From Gammaproteobacteria bacterium (lineage in GTDB: Bacteria; Pseudomonadota; Gammaproteobacteria; Pseudomonadales; Azotimanducaceae), in contig VYFT01000037.1 in the NCBI GenBank assembly GCA_009842245.1, positions 1 to 64,000 on the forward strand: a DNA stretch of 64,000 nucleotides. Reading direction: 5' to 3'. The notes beneath the pieces were generated by a model that was not told where the DNA came from, searched no databases, and worked only from the letters and a program-made list of their open reading frames with translations. Positions 1-9,129 of this stretch are shown piece after piece. Numbering within the stretch: the first letter of the stretch is position 1; every line of letters starts with the position of its first letter. A program made the position numbers and the translations under genes.

Positions 1-309
1 CTCAATTACAGTCGGATCGTCTAGAATCGTCGCAGCGACATCGGAAGCAAATTTCTGACCGAACAAAAAATCACGATTTCCGTGCATGAGATAGAGCGGA
101 ACTCGACGTGAAGGAGTCCGAAGAATTTCACGTAGTTCATCCGCAAACTCGCAATCCTCATCGTCTCCAATCCAGGTTTCGACCAAATCCCCGAGGATAT
201 AAATCTCGCAGTCCTGTCTAACGGCGTCGTCTAGAACTGTTCGTAGCGCAGACAGCTTTTGTGGGGCAGTGGAATCTAAATGAAGATCGGCGATGAAGAA
301 TCGGTTCAA
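1..309 (-). CDS. lpxH: UDP-2,3-diacylglucosamine diphosphatase LpxH (partial, C-terminus outside window)
   Basis: LpxH hydrolyses UDP-2,3-diacylglucosamine to lipid X in lipid A synthesis at the inner membrane face. The 103 residues visible start with FFIADLHLD, then ILGDLVETWIGDDED and LMHGNRDFLFG. These are the metal-binding DxH, GDxxE and GNxD/H motifs of calcineurin-type phosphoesterases in the LpxH arrangement. The best start is a TTG at 309, which overlaps the folD stop codon (TTGA), so translation is probably coupled to folD. An ATG in a better position is not present. The gene continues beyond position 1. Family assignment is firm; the start is inferred from alignment to known LpxH N-termini. 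Confidence 0.9.
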   Translation of the reverse strand, partial: MNRFFIADLHLDSTAPQKLSALRTVLDDAVRQDCEIYILGDLVETWIGDDEDCEFADELREILRTPSRRVPLYLMHGNRDFLFGQKFASDVAATILDDPTVIE

Positions 310-1160
310 TGTAAAGTTTGTTCTACTGTCGCTAGTAAGTTCTGTAGTATCGACACTCGTGTCATGGGTCCGACTCCACCAGGGACAGGTGTAATCCAGG
401 AAGCGACCTCCTTTACTTCCTCGTACGCGACATCGCCCTTCAATCGTCCGTCGGGTTGGGTTTCGATTCCAACGTCAATGACAATAGCACCAGGTTTTAC
501 CCAGTCTTTTCGAATCAGTCCACCAATTCCTGTAGCTGTGACGAGAATGTCCGCTTGTCGAGTGTGAAATGAGGTGTCTTTTGAATATTTATGTGTACAA
601 GTGACTGTGCATCCTCGCAATAACAACTCCAAACACATTGGTCGGCCAACATGGTTTGATGCGCCCACGACCACAGCATCAAGCCCGAGCAAGTCTATCT
701 CAGTGTGGTCGAGCAGTGTCATGACACCCTTTGGCGTACAGCAACGATGCGCAGGTTCGCGTAGTGCGAGTTTGCCCATGTTCAATGGCGTAATACCGTC
801 GACATCTTTGGTTGGATCTATGCGGTCAACGACTCGCGGTGTATAAAACTGTTCTGGAAGTGGTAGTTGCAAAAGTATTCCGTGAACATTAGTGTCCGCG
901 TTCAGTGAATCTATCGTATCCGTAAGTTGTTGCTCGGAGATGTCAGCAGAAAAATTCTTGATTTCACAACTGATTCCCGCGGCCTCGCAATCGCGCTTTT
1001 TTAGTCGGACGTAGAGCTCTGAGGCAGGGTCACTACCTACTAGAATTACAGTCAGTCCAGGTCGCACGTCATATTGTTCGGCGATTTGTTGAACTCTGGT
1101 TCCAACTTCTTGTCGAATAGCCTTAGCAATTGTTAAACCGTTAAGCACGCGGGCGGTCAT
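306..1160 (-). CDS. folD: Bifunctional methylenetetrahydrofolate dehydrogenase/cyclohydrolase FolD
   Basis: FolD interconverts 5,10-methylene-THF, methenyl-THF and 10-formyl-THF in the cytosol, using NADP. The 284-residue protein carries the substrate-site motif YVRLKKRDCE (with the catalytic Lys), ILLQLPLP, the DVDGITPLN segment, the nucleotide-binding stretch VVVGASNHVGRP and the C-terminal ITPVPGGVGPMT, all in normal order. The reading frame is open up to 1250, but homologues begin at MTARVLNG, so the ATG at 1160 is chosen; no strong Shine-Dalgarno is seen there. It lies just ahead of lpxH, with which it overlaps, and is divergent from the tRNA-Pro gene. This neighbourhood (lpxH, folD, tRNAs, tig) is also found in pseudomonads. 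Confidence 0.95.
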   Translation of the reverse strand: MTARVLNGLTIAKAIRQEVGTRVQQIAEQYDVRPGLTVILVGSDPASELYVRLKKRDCEAAGISCEIKNFSADISEQQLTDTIDSLNADTNVHGILLQLPLPEQFYTPRVVDRIDPTKDVDGITPLNMGKLALREPAHRCCTPKGVMTLLDHTEIDLLGLDAVVVGASNHVGRPMCLELLLRGCTVTCTHKYSKDTSFHTRQADILVTATGIGGLIRKDWVKPGAIVIDVGIETQPDGRLKGDVAYEEVKEVASWITPVPGGVGPMTRVSILQNLLATVEQTLH

Positions 1161-1242
1161 TGGGGGGTATGATTCCAAGCGAGAGGAGCATACAATTTTG
1201 CACAGTGTCAACAAGGCACGCAGTCCTGAGTGATCATTTGAT

Positions 1243-1271
1243 TTGACCATATTCGGTGAGTAGCATATAAC
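1243..1271 (+). promoter_or_regulatory. Candidate sigma-70 promoter for tRNA-Pro
   Basis: TTGACC at 1243-1248 and TATAAC at 1266-1271 are separated by exactly 17 bases and lie about 20 bases upstream of the tRNA-Pro gene. The match to the consensus -35/-10 pair is good. It lies between the divergent folD and tRNA-Pro genes. No discriminator or stringent-control element was assessed. Confidence 0.55.
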
Positions 1272-1292
1272 GTTTCTTACCGCTTAGAAGAT

Positions 1293-1369
<77 letters not shown>

Positions 1370-1559
1370 TCTCGCCACGTTGAAACGCTGACAAGGATGG
1401 GAGTCTTGTATCCAGTATAGGTAATCTGATTCAAGACTTGAGCCCTAAAAATTACCATCCCGCGCGACGGGGCACAGAGCCTGTTATGAGAAGCGGATCG
1501 TGTAGAATTTTGGCGATTGATACTGAAGTTGACACGTATTTGCGCGGAGAAATTTAGAA

Positions 1560-2114
1560 GTGCAGACTAAAAAGACGATTCTTGTTGTTGAAATTGTCGC
1601 TTTCAGTTATCTGCTCTTGACCCATTGGGCTTTGTGGTTTCTAGGGCTTGCTTTAGGTTTTCTTTTTCTTTTAGGGGGGTTCATACCAGACCTCGCGGGC
1701 AGTCCGTTGTTGATATCGCTTAGTTTGGTCCCAGCCATTTGTATATCCATTGGATGGTGTGTATACCGAATACGACATAGAACGATACGAAAGACCAGTG
1801 TATATTTCATTGTTTACTTTTTTAGGCACTGGTTGCTATGGCTGTTAGTCTTTTTTGCAATATTAATGGGTGTCGCGCAAGCCTTTCTATCGGTAAATAC
1901 ATGGTCTCCGTCGACGGCAGGTCTCGCTGTTTTGTCTTGTGTCATCGCGGCCTTGTGTGTATCGGTCGGATGGTCAATTTACAATGTAAGGAAACACTAT
2001 CTTGGGATAGCCGAGTTTCCCACGAAAGAGTTCAAGGAATTTCTCCAAGCGTGGTTGAAATTTCTCCGGAAGTTCTGTACATTTTTTGTGTTAAAAGATA
2101 CGAAGCGCTCGTAG
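1560..2114 (+). CDS. Small multispanning membrane protein of unknown function
   Basis: This is an 184-residue hydrophobic protein that I do not recognise. It has about four membrane segments (roughly residues 9-38, 47-68, 83-110 and 118-142), in what looks like two similar halves, each ending in GWxxYxxR-type basic sequence (GWCVYRIRHR, GWSIYNVRKH). The C-terminus is amphipathic and basic. The GTG start at 1560 is preceded by GGAGA with suitable spacing. The TAG stop lies inside the first ten bases of the tRNA-Arg gene, so the two genes overlap. No function can be inferred. Codon usage looks ordinary, and the two-half pattern supports a real protein. Confidence 0.6.
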   Translation: MQTKKTILVVEIVAFSYLLLTHWALWFLGLALGFLFLLGGFIPDLAGSPLLISLSLVPAICISIGWCVYRIRHRTIRKTSVYFIVYFFRHWLLWLLVFFAILMGVAQAFLSVNTWSPSTAGLAVLSCVIAALCVSVGWSIYNVRKHYLGIAEFPTKEFKEFLQAWLKFLRKFCTFFVLKDTKRS

Positions 2115-2181
2115 CTCAACTGGATAGAGCATCGGCCTTCTAAGCCGAGGGTTGAAGGTTCGAGTCCTTCCGAGCGTGCCA
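2105..2181 (+). tRNA. tRNA-Arg (anticodon TCT)
   Basis: A 77-base tRNA with acceptor GCGCTCG pairing with CGAGCGT (one terminal G-U pair), anticodon stem-loop CGGCCTTCTAAGCCG with anticodon TCT, T-arm GAAGGTTCGAGTCCTTC and an encoded CCA end. It reads AGA/AGG. The preceding membrane-protein gene runs ten bases into its 5' end, so excision of this tRNA should cut that mRNA. A run of five T follows the CCA almost immediately. Confidence 0.96.
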
Positions 2182-2313
2182 CTTTTTCGCGCTGAGCATC
2201 AGTTAAATAATCGGAACAACCTGTGAGGTCATCCGTAAAATTTGTTGCTCTTTTCCATTGGGTTAGAGCGTACTCAATCGCAAGCTCTTACACAATCGAG
2301 ATGAAAGTTCTTT

Positions 2314-2390
2314 GGTGGATGTAGCTCAGTTGGTAGAGCCCCAGATTGTGGATCTGGTTGTCGTGGGTTCAAGCCCCATCATCCACCCCA
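2314..2390 (+). tRNA. tRNA-His (anticodon GTG)
   Basis: A 77-base tRNA with the extra G at position -1 typical of tRNA-His (GGTGGATG at the 5' end against CATCCACC at the 3' end) and an encoded CCA. The anticodon stem-loop CCAGATTGTGGATCTGG gives anticodon GTG. It is the third tRNA of the cluster and lies about 40 bases before trigger factor. Confidence 0.96.
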
Positions 2391-2433
2391 ACGACTATTC
2401 CCACAGACGTCATTTTTAAGATAGCAATACTTG

Positions 2434-4209
2434 ATGTATACGACATCTATCAAACCACTCAGTTCACTAGAGCGACGACTTCGGTTCAAACTTAGCGAAG
2501 ACGAAATCAATGCACGATTTGAACGGAATGCGGAAGAAATAGCTAAAGAAGCTCGTTTGCCTGGTTTTCGACCTGGAAAAGTACCTCGGATTTTGATTAA
2601 GGAACGTTATCGCGACAATATCTTGAGGGAGGTTCACTCACGCGGCGTACGCGACGCTATGGAGCATGCTGAAAATCTCGCAGATTGTGATGTTTGGAAG
2701 ATAACACATGTCGATGTCGACAAACCAAACGAATTGAATGAAACGGAGTACATCGTTGACTTCGTCGAAAAACCAGTTCTCGACCTGACTCAACTAGAGT
2801 CGCTAAATCTTTGCGTTCCAAAAATCACGACGGACGAAGATTTTCTAAAACGTGGCGGGTCTCTTTATCGATTTGAGCGTGCTATCGGCTCTGAAATTGA
2901 ACGACCGATCCAAATTGGAGACAGGGTAGTCGTCGAAGTCGAAGATGTCGCTTCAGAATTCTCCGGAGACATTCGAGGTACATACGCAGAGTGGGTACAA
3001 GAGTATCTAGGACGACACCAGATAGTTCTTGAGCGAAGTTTATACGACGACGATCAACTAGGGTCGCTATTACACGAAGAATTGCTGAACCGGTCAGTCG
3101 GTGAAGAGTTTACGGTCGACACCGCAATTTCTACCGTGCCCTTGCAATCACTACAACCAGAGAATGATGAAGCCCTTCAGGCGTCTACTTCGGATGTTGT
3201 CAAAGACGTAGAAGAAACTGTTATAGACGATTCGACAGACGACAATGAGCAAACGGAAACATCGGAAGAAGTGTCCATATTTGCATGGTTAGATTCGTCT
3301 AGACTACCGCTCAGACGCTTATCCGCCAAAGTCAAAATTCTAAAAGTAGAAGAAATTTCAGAAACTGCGGTCAACGAAGAATTTTTCGCGCGCGAAGATG
3401 TACCTTACAAAAATTTACAAGAGCTAGACGCCGAATTAGAACAATACGTAGAAGGTTCGATTCAACAGGGTAGTCGGGACGCTAGGCGAGCACAGGTCAC
3501 GGCTCAAATTAGCGCGCTCAATCCAATTGACCTACCATACCGCGTATTGGTTGGCGAGCACAACGTTTCAGCGGTTGATGCGAATTGGTCGGAACTTGGT
3601 GCGACGTTCGTACCAGACAGCAACGGGTTGCAACCTTCTTTACTCACCAAAACTTATTATGGCATTGTTGAGAGTCTTTTCATTAAGCAATATGCTGAGG
3701 AGAACAGTCTCGAACCAACTGACGATTTGATTGCTGAACATACACGCGTTGAGTATGAACGGCTAAGTAAACTCGGGCTTGACTCTGATCGGGTTTTTAC
3801 TCCAGAGTTCCAAAACCTCGTACGAAGTGATGTCATGCGAACACGTGTAATGACCGACATATTTGAACGTTATAAAGCTCCCGAAGTGAACGTGAGCTTT
3901 TTCGACTTCTATTACCTCAGTCGAAGCGGACTGTGGTCGCTCCCTCCGGATGGAGGTCCGTTCAGTTGGACTTCTCCAGTGAGTTCCGACGAAATTTTGG
4001 AAACACTTGAAGCGGAATCCCGTGTTAGCAAGTCGAACGATGCAACCGAGTATGTCGAGGAACATGCTGCTAGTAATGTCCCAGAGACAGCGGGAATGTT
4101 AGAGGAACAGGACGGTGAAAAGTCGCAAGGCAACGTGTTTACCAATTGGTTTAAGAACAAGTTTAAACGCACTAGTGCAACCAAACCCAACGAAAATGAT
4201 CAGACATAG
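2434..4209 (+). CDS. tig: Trigger factor, enlarged form
   Basis: Trigger factor is the ribosome-bound chaperone and prolyl isomerase that meets nascent chains. The N-terminal ribosome-binding signature GFRPGKVP lies at residues 44-51, followed by the expected helices and [14 protein letters not shown] leading into the central FKBP-type domain. The protein is 591 residues, against about 430 in most bacteria. The extra length includes a strongly acidic, low-complexity insert at about 241-280 inside the FKBP-type domain and a long tail (about 490-591) ending in basic sequence. The middle part is divergent. ATG at 2434 is preferred over the adjacent TTG at 2431. It heads the clpP-clpX operon, as in most gammaproteobacteria, which supports the call. 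Confidence 0.88.
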   Translation: MYTTSIKPLSSLERRLRFKLSEDEINARFERNAEEIAKEARLPGFRPGKVPRILIKERYRDNILREVHSRGVRDAMEHAENLADCDVWKITHVDVDKPNELNETEYIVDFVEKPVLDLTQLESLNLCVPKITTDEDFLKRGGSLYRFERAIGSEIERPIQIGDRVVVEVEDVASEFSGDIRGTYAEWVQEYLGRHQIVLERSLYDDDQLGSLLHEELLNRSVGEEFTVDTAISTVPLQSLQPENDEALQASTSDVVKDVEETVIDDSTDDNEQTETSEEVSIFAWLDSSRLPLRRLSAKVKILKVEEISETAVNEEFFAREDVPYKNLQELDAELEQYVEGSIQQGSRDARRAQVTAQISALNPIDLPYRVLVGEHNVSAVDANWSELGATFVPDSNGLQPSLLTKTYYGIVESLFIKQYAEENSLEPTDDLIAEHTRVEYERLSKLGLDSDRVFTPEFQNLVRSDVMRTRVMTDIFERYKAPEVNVSFFDFYYLSRSGLWSLPPDGGPFSWTSPVSSDEILETLEAESRVSKSNDATEYVEEHAASNVPETAGMLEEQDGEKSQGNVFTNWFKNKFKRTSATKPNENDQT

Positions 4210-4223
4210 GGGAGGTAAACGAG

Positions 4224-4841
4224 ATGACTGACATTTACGGAATGAACTTTGTACCGATGGTACTGGAACAAAGTGCCCGTGGTGAACGGTCCTACGATAT
4301 CTACTCAAGACTGCTGAAAGAACGCATCATATTTTTGTCAGATGTCGTCACCGACGCTGTAGCTAACGTAGTCGTAGCGCAATTGCTTTGGTGTGAATCA
4401 GAAAATCCAGAAAAAGACATTCACGTCTATATCAATTCTCCAGGCGGTTCTGTGTCCGCTGGACTATCGATTTATGACACTATGCAATATATACGCTCGG
4501 ATGTAGCGACTACCTGTATTGGGCAAGCTGCTAGTATGGGCGCGTTTCTTCTCGCTGCTGGCACTAGTGGGAAACGCTCTGCGTTACCAAACTCCCGAAT
4601 CATGTTGCATCAACCAAGCGGAGGTACCGAAGGTACCGCTGCTGACATTGAACTTCAAGTGAAAGAGATCCTGCATTTGCGTGATACGCTCAATAGTTTG
4701 CTCGCGGAGCATACCGGACAAACCAAGGAGCAAATCGCGACAGACACCGATCGAGACTTCTGGATGTCCGCGGAGGATGCGAAGAATTATGGTCTAATTG
4801 ATGTAGTTAGAAACACTCGAGAAACTAAAATAACATCTTGA
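4224..4841 (+). CDS. clpP: ATP-dependent Clp protease proteolytic subunit ClpP
   Basis: ClpP forms the barrel-shaped serine protease that degrades proteins unfolded by ClpX or ClpA. The 205-residue protein shows YINSPGGSV (oxyanion region), the nucleophile Ser104 in [10 protein letters not shown], His129 in IMLHQPSGG and the acidic triad member near Asp178 in [11 protein letters not shown]. The length is normal and includes a short propeptide. A strong Shine-Dalgarno (GGGGAGGT) lies before the ATG, and only 14 bases separate it from tig. Cotranscription with tig and clpX is expected. Confidence 0.98.
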   Translation: MTDIYGMNFVPMVLEQSARGERSYDIYSRLLKERIIFLSDVVTDAVANVVVAQLLWCESENPEKDIHVYINSPGGSVSAGLSIYDTMQYIRSDVATTCIGQAASMGAFLLAAGTSGKRSALPNSRIMLHQPSGGTEGTAADIELQVKEILHLRDTLNSLLAEHTGQTKEQIATDTDRDFWMSAEDAKNYGLIDVVRNTRETKITS

Positions 4842-5007
4842 CTAACGTGTACCGTTTTCTTTTTCAACAATTTGTTTGCGCGTTCTAGGAAATTTGCCCT
4901 ATACTTATTCCACCGACGATGAAAATCACTTTGAAATTACAGTTAGATTTGCCTAGTCGCGCCCCGCTATTGCAGAGTCGCAACGCTACATTTGGAGTGA
5001 GAATTTG

Positions 5008-6276
5008 ATGGGTAGCGGAATCTCTGGACGCGCATTCTGCTCATTCTGCGAAAAAAGTCAGTTTGAAGTGAGGAAACTCATTTCAGGCGGACCATCCGTG
5101 TTCTTCTGTAACGAATGTATCGATGTTTGCGTGGAAATGGTACGGGAGGAATTTAAAGATCCAACCGAACCGCCCGGACGACTAGCCAGGCTGCTCCTAC
5201 CGCACGAAATCAAAGCTCGTCTCGACGAATACGTTATCGGCCAAGAGCATGCAAAACGCGTATTGTCGGTCGCGGTCTACACACATTTCAAACGAATTCG
5301 GTCCAAAGAGCACAGCAACGTTGAAATTGCGAAGGCTAACATTCTGTTGATTGGACCAACAGGTAGTGGTAAGACTCTGCTGGCTGAGACTCTCGCGCGG
5401 CTCATGGACGTTCCGTTTTGTATTGCGGACGCGACAACTCTCACGGAAGCAGGATACGTTGGAGAAGATGTCGAAAATGTTCTTCAGAAATTACTGCAAA
5501 AGTGTGAATATGACGTCGAGAAAGCACAGAACGGCATTGTTTATATTGACGAAATAGACAAGATTTCTCGGAAGTCAGACAATCCGTCCATTACTCGAGA
5601 CGTATCTGGCGAAGGCGTTCAGCAAGCTTTATTAAAACTCATTGAAGGGACAACGTCTTCGGTTCCACCGCACGGTTCGAGAAAGCACCCACAGGGTGAG
5701 TACATGCACGTGAACACTTCCAATATCCTGTTTATTTGTGGAGGTGCATTCGCGGGTTTAGATCGGGTGATACAAGCCCGTACCGATGACAGCGGAATTG
5801 GCTTCGAAGCCACAGTTTCTGGGCCAAATAGTTCTGAGAGTATCGACAAGATACTGAAAAGAGTCGAACCAGACGACTTGATTCGATATGGTTTAATCCC
5901 AGAATTTGTCGGTAGGCTACCCGTAGTCGCGACTTTGGACGAATTGGACGAAAGCGCTTTGGTGAAAATTCTTACTGAACCTAAAAATGCGCTTACAAAA
6001 CAGTACACCGAGCTCTTTCGCATGGAAGATGTATCGATAGAGTTTCGGCAGGATGCGCTCAGTGCGATCGCGAAAAAAGCATTGGATCGAAAAACAGGCG
6101 CACGCGGACTACGGTCCATTATGGAAGAAATACTCTTAGATACGATGTACGACATTCCGTCAAATAAAGAGGTGGAAAAGGTCGTTGTCGATGCCCAGGT
6201 CGTACTCGGAGAGTGTGCACCTTTACTCATCTACAAAGACGACGACACAAAGAAGCCTCTTTTGGTGAACGGTTAA
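5008..6276 (+). CDS. clpX: ATP-dependent Clp protease ATP-binding subunit ClpX
   Basis: ClpX is the AAA+ unfoldase that feeds substrates to ClpP. An N-terminal zinc finger (C11-x2-C14 ... C34-x2-C37) is followed by Walker A GPTGSGKT at about 116-123, Walker B IVYIDEID at about 177-184, the [18 protein letters not shown] segment, and a sensor-2 arginine in the TGARGLRS motif. The 422-residue length is standard. ATG at 5008 is chosen over the TTG one codon upstream; GGAG lies at 4994. A 166-base gap from clpP leaves room for a separate promoter, but none is obvious. Confidence 0.98.
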   Translation: MGSGISGRAFCSFCEKSQFEVRKLISGGPSVFFCNECIDVCVEMVREEFKDPTEPPGRLARLLLPHEIKARLDEYVIGQEHAKRVLSVAVYTHFKRIRSKEHSNVEIAKANILLIGPTGSGKTLLAETLARLMDVPFCIADATTLTEAGYVGEDVENVLQKLLQKCEYDVEKAQNGIVYIDEIDKISRKSDNPSITRDVSGEGVQQALLKLIEGTTSSVPPHGSRKHPQGEYMHVNTSNILFICGGAFAGLDRVIQARTDDSGIGFEATVSGPNSSESIDKILKRVEPDDLIRYGLIPEFVGRLPVVATLDELDESALVKILTEPKNALTKQYTELFRMEDVSIEFRQDALSAIAKKALDRKTGARGLRSIMEEILLDTMYDIPSNKEVEKVVVDAQVVLGECAPLLIYKDDDTKKPLLVNG

Positions 6277-6288
6277 TGCGTATTCGTT

Positions 6289-6309
6289 GTTTCCGCCGTA
6301 TGGCGAAAC
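6289..6309 (+). other. Short imperfect hairpin between clpX and hup
   Basis: GTTTC(C)GCC and GGCGAAAC pair as an eight-base stem with one bulged C around a GTAT loop. No T-run follows directly, so this is not a standard intrinsic terminator. It could be an mRNA processing or stabilising element, or chance. Confidence 0.25.
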
Positions 6310-6386
6310 CGGTTATTTGGAGAATCAGTATTAGCCTGACTCTCTAATTTTTTATTTGTCCTTTATTTCATACTCGAGGTTATCAC

Positions 6387-6662
6387 ATGCAAAAGCGAGA
6401 TTTAGTAGAACACGTCCGACACGAAGCCGGATTGACACGCAAGGAAGCAAAGTCAGCCGTTGATGCCGTATTAAGTGGTGTCACGCAGGCTTTGACCGAC
6501 GGCGACTCTGTAGTTTTGACCGGTTTCGGCAGTTTGAGCGCGCGTCATCGTGCCGCTTATACGGCGCGGCATCCACGTACGGGTGAACCTGTTGCGGTTC
6601 CCGCCCGCAAACACGTTGTCTTTAAGGCTGGCAAGCTTCTCAACGAATCCGTCAACGGGTAA
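6387..6662 (+). CDS. hupB: HU-family DNA-binding protein
   Basis: HU bends and compacts DNA as a dimer in the nucleoid. The 91-residue protein begins MQKRDLVEHV, has the GFGSLSARHRAAYTARHPRTGE beta-arm region (split here as GFGSLSARHR and RHPRTGEPV), and the C-terminal VVFKAGKLL motif, all standard for HU. Its place after clpX and before ppiD matches hupB in many gammaproteobacteria (where lon may intervene; lon is absent here). IHF is less likely given the context. Confidence 0.95.
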   Translation: MQKRDLVEHVRHEAGLTRKEAKSAVDAVLSGVTQALTDGDSVVLTGFGSLSARHRAAYTARHPRTGEPVAVPARKHVVFKAGKLLNESVNG

Positions 6663-6718
6663 CTACTTAGTTCCTACAAGAGATTTGCTTTTAATACCTA
6701 GCAACTCTAGAGGGTAGC

Positions 6719-8629
6719 GTGCTTCAGCGATTACGAGTACGAGCACAAACGACTGGTGCCAAAATAATCTTTGGTTTGATCGCGTTTGTGCTCGTTGTGT
6801 TCGGATTCGGTGCATTCAATTTGTTTGCAACGTTTAGTCCACCCGGTATCGCTGTAGTTAACGGCTACAACATATCCAACGTGGCTTTTGCCCGCGCACT
6901 TCAGAACGAAAAGGCCGTCCTATTTCAAAGATATAACGGTGAGTATGACTTAGAAACCATTGAAGAAATGGTGAATAGCAGAGCCGTTCTTGACCGGATG
7001 ATAGAACACGTGCTTTATCAACAGAAGGCGGACGACTTGGGTATGGTTTCCTCGCGGCAACACTACCTAGACACTATTTATTCGAATCCTTTATTTCACG
7101 TAGACGGTGTCTTCGATCAGGACGCGTTCATCGATAGAGTACCGCGATACTTGGGGTATTCGCTGCAAGGATACGAAGAAGAATTACGCAAAGATCACAT
7201 TGTGGAAGCTCTTTGGAATCTGCAACGGCACACATCGTTTTACACTGAAAGAGAACTCATGGATGCCGCTCGAGTAGGCCGACAAACTCGAGATATCGCG
7301 TATTTATTGTTCGATGCTAACTCTTACCTTGGCGACATAGAACCGACCGAGGAAGAGATCTCTGCTTACTACGAGGAAAACTCTCATGAATATATGTCAG
7401 ACGAGTCCTTTGAGTTAAGTTTCATCACGATTTCCAAAGCAGACTATACCGATGGACTTGAAGTTTCGGAGGAAGAAATTTTGGAAGCCTTTGAGACCGA
7501 ACAGCGTCTTGCTCAAGAAAATGCGCAAAGGAAAGCTCAACACATACTCATCAAGGTCGACGAAACTCGAACCGAAGAGAAAGCAATGGAAATTATTCAA
7601 GACATTAGACAGAAAATCGTGGATGGGGAGAGTTTTGGTGGAATGGCGGCAGAATACTCAGAAGACGATTCTAATGCGGTTTTTGGCGGAGATTTGGATT
7701 TCGCTGGCCGTGGTAAGTTCGTACCTGAGTTTGAGGATGTGTTGTTTTCATTGGAGGTGGGGGAAATTTCAGATCCAGTTGTCACTCAATTCGGCGTTCA
7801 CTTGATTAAGTTGAACGAGATTCAAGAGGTAGATTTAGCGTTATTGGAGATTCGTTTTGAGGAAATTCGGCAAGAAATGCTAGAGGACTTAGCTACTCCT
7901 GATTACGAAGAAGCCCTCCGCGAATTAGACAGTGTCGCAAATCAACATGAAACACTAGAACCGGTAGCCGAGACCTTTGGAAAAGAAATACAAACTCAAG
8001 CTGGTGTCACTCGGAGCATCGGGGAAGGAGTTTTGGTCGATTACGATGTGCGAAATGATGTCTTGGTTCCGGATGTTTTGGAGAATGGATTTAACAGTCG
8101 GGTTGTGAGCGTGGACGAACGTCAAGCACTTGTAGCTCGAATGGTGTCTCGAACACCACCCGAGTTAAAACCTCTTGAGAATGTGCGGGTGCAAATCCGC
8201 GCTATATTGAGAAGGGAAGAGGCCGAGCGTCGAGCTGAGCGAGATCGTGATGCCGCCTACGCGCAGTTGTTGGAAACTGAAGATTTCAATCAAGTTGCTA
8301 GTGACTTCGGCGTTGAATGGATTACCGAGGATCGCCTAACGCGGCGAGGACAGGGTGTTCCCTTCAGGGTGCGCGACGAGGCATTCAAAATTAATGTCCT
8401 TGAGGAAGGCGATCGAAAAATACTTGATGTCGATGGGAGTGCTAACGACAAGGTGATCCTTGTTGTCACCGGCGTCCGCGCCGGCATTTGGGATGAGTTA
8501 ACGCAAGTGGATCAGCAAGGCATTCGCAATGATTTAGAGACATCCCACGAAAATCGAGACGTGCGTACGTTTGTAAAAGCACTCCGCAACAATGCTCGCA
8601 TAAAAAATAATTTTCCGACCGATTCATAA
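6719..8629 (+). CDS. ppiD: Periplasmic chaperone PpiD (SurA N-terminal and parvulin domains)
   Basis: PpiD is an inner-membrane-anchored periplasmic foldase near the Sec translocon. The 636-residue protein has one membrane anchor at about residues 15-38, a SurA-N-like chaperone region (about 40-230, including the FDQDAFIDRVPRYLGYS stretch) and a parvulin-type domain around 265-365 with KAQHILIKVDE, GESFGGMAAEYSEDDSN, GGDLDFAGRG and VTQFGVHLIKL. The C-terminal third is coiled and less conserved. The GTG start at 6719 is the only good choice upstream of the anchor. The order clpX-hup-ppiD is typical. Confidence 0.95.
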   Translation: MLQRLRVRAQTTGAKIIFGLIAFVLVVFGFGAFNLFATFSPPGIAVVNGYNISNVAFARALQNEKAVLFQRYNGEYDLETIEEMVNSRAVLDRMIEHVLYQQKADDLGMVSSRQHYLDTIYSNPLFHVDGVFDQDAFIDRVPRYLGYSLQGYEEELRKDHIVEALWNLQRHTSFYTERELMDAARVGRQTRDIAYLLFDANSYLGDIEPTEEEISAYYEENSHEYMSDESFELSFITISKADYTDGLEVSEEEILEAFETEQRLAQENAQRKAQHILIKVDETRTEEKAMEIIQDIRQKIVDGESFGGMAAEYSEDDSNAVFGGDLDFAGRGKFVPEFEDVLFSLEVGEISDPVVTQFGVHLIKLNEIQEVDLALLEIRFEEIRQEMLEDLATPDYEEALRELDSVANQHETLEPVAETFGKEIQTQAGVTRSIGEGVLVDYDVRNDVLVPDVLENGFNSRVVSVDERQALVARMVSRTPPELKPLENVRVQIRAILRREEAERRAERDRDAAYAQLLETEDFNQVASDFGVEWITEDRLTRRGQGVPFRVRDEAFKINVLEEGDRKILDVDGSANDKVILVVTGVRAGIWDELTQVDQQGIRNDLETSHENRDVRTFVKALRNNARIKNNFPTDS

Positions 8630-8656
8630 CTCCAAGAGCTATTTCGGCTCTGAAGT

Positions 8657-9127
8657 ATGACCACAATAAAAAAGACATGCGTCATCTACACCGATGGAGC
8701 GTGCCTTGGAAATCCGGGTCCGGGTGGTTGGGCAGCTTTGGTTCAGATAGACGAAGAGTCCACCACAATTTCCGGGGGACATCCTTCAACAACAAACAAT
8801 CGCATGGAAATGCAAGCCGTGATCGGTTCTCTTTCATTTCTGCGCGAACCATTCAACATTGAGCTTTACACAGACTCTCGTTATGTACTTGATGGAATTA
8901 ACGAGTGGATCAATACGTGGACCAAGAATAATTGGCAGACTGCAAACCGTAAGCCGGTGAAAAACAAAGAACTTTGGCAAGAACTTTACGCCCTTACAAA
9001 TCAACATCACATCAACTGGCATTGGGTTCGAGGACACTCTGGCAATCAATTGAACGAACTTGTAGATAACCTCGCTCGTGAAGAGGCGTGTAGATACGAA
9101 GCTCTTGACGATACGGAAGAACGATAG
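8657..9127 (+). CDS. rnhA: Ribonuclease HI
   Basis: RNase HI cuts the RNA strand of RNA-DNA hybrids. The four acidic catalytic residues are visible in YTDGACLGNPG, NNRMEMQAV, YTDSRYVLDG and ELVDNLARE, with the flexible-loop His in VRGHSGNQ. At 156 residues it is a normal single-domain enzyme. It is followed two bases later by dnaQ, the pairing seen in many gammaproteobacteria. Confidence 0.98.
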   Translation: MTTIKKTCVIYTDGACLGNPGPGGWAALVQIDEESTTISGGHPSTTNNRMEMQAVIGSLSFLREPFNIELYTDSRYVLDGINEWINTWTKNNWQTANRKPVKNKELWQELYALTNQHHINWHWVRGHSGNQLNELVDNLAREEACRYEALDDTEER

Positions 9128-9129
9128 CG

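Noticed and set aside
5619..6230. 203-codon open frame on the minus strand opposite clpX
   Set aside because: It lies entirely within a highly conserved gene, has no ribosome site and its product is Ser-rich without motifs; it is a codon-bias shadow.
8634..8651. Hairpin AGAGC/GCTCT between ppiD and rnhA as a terminator
   Set aside because: Only five pairs and no T-run; not distinguishable from chance.
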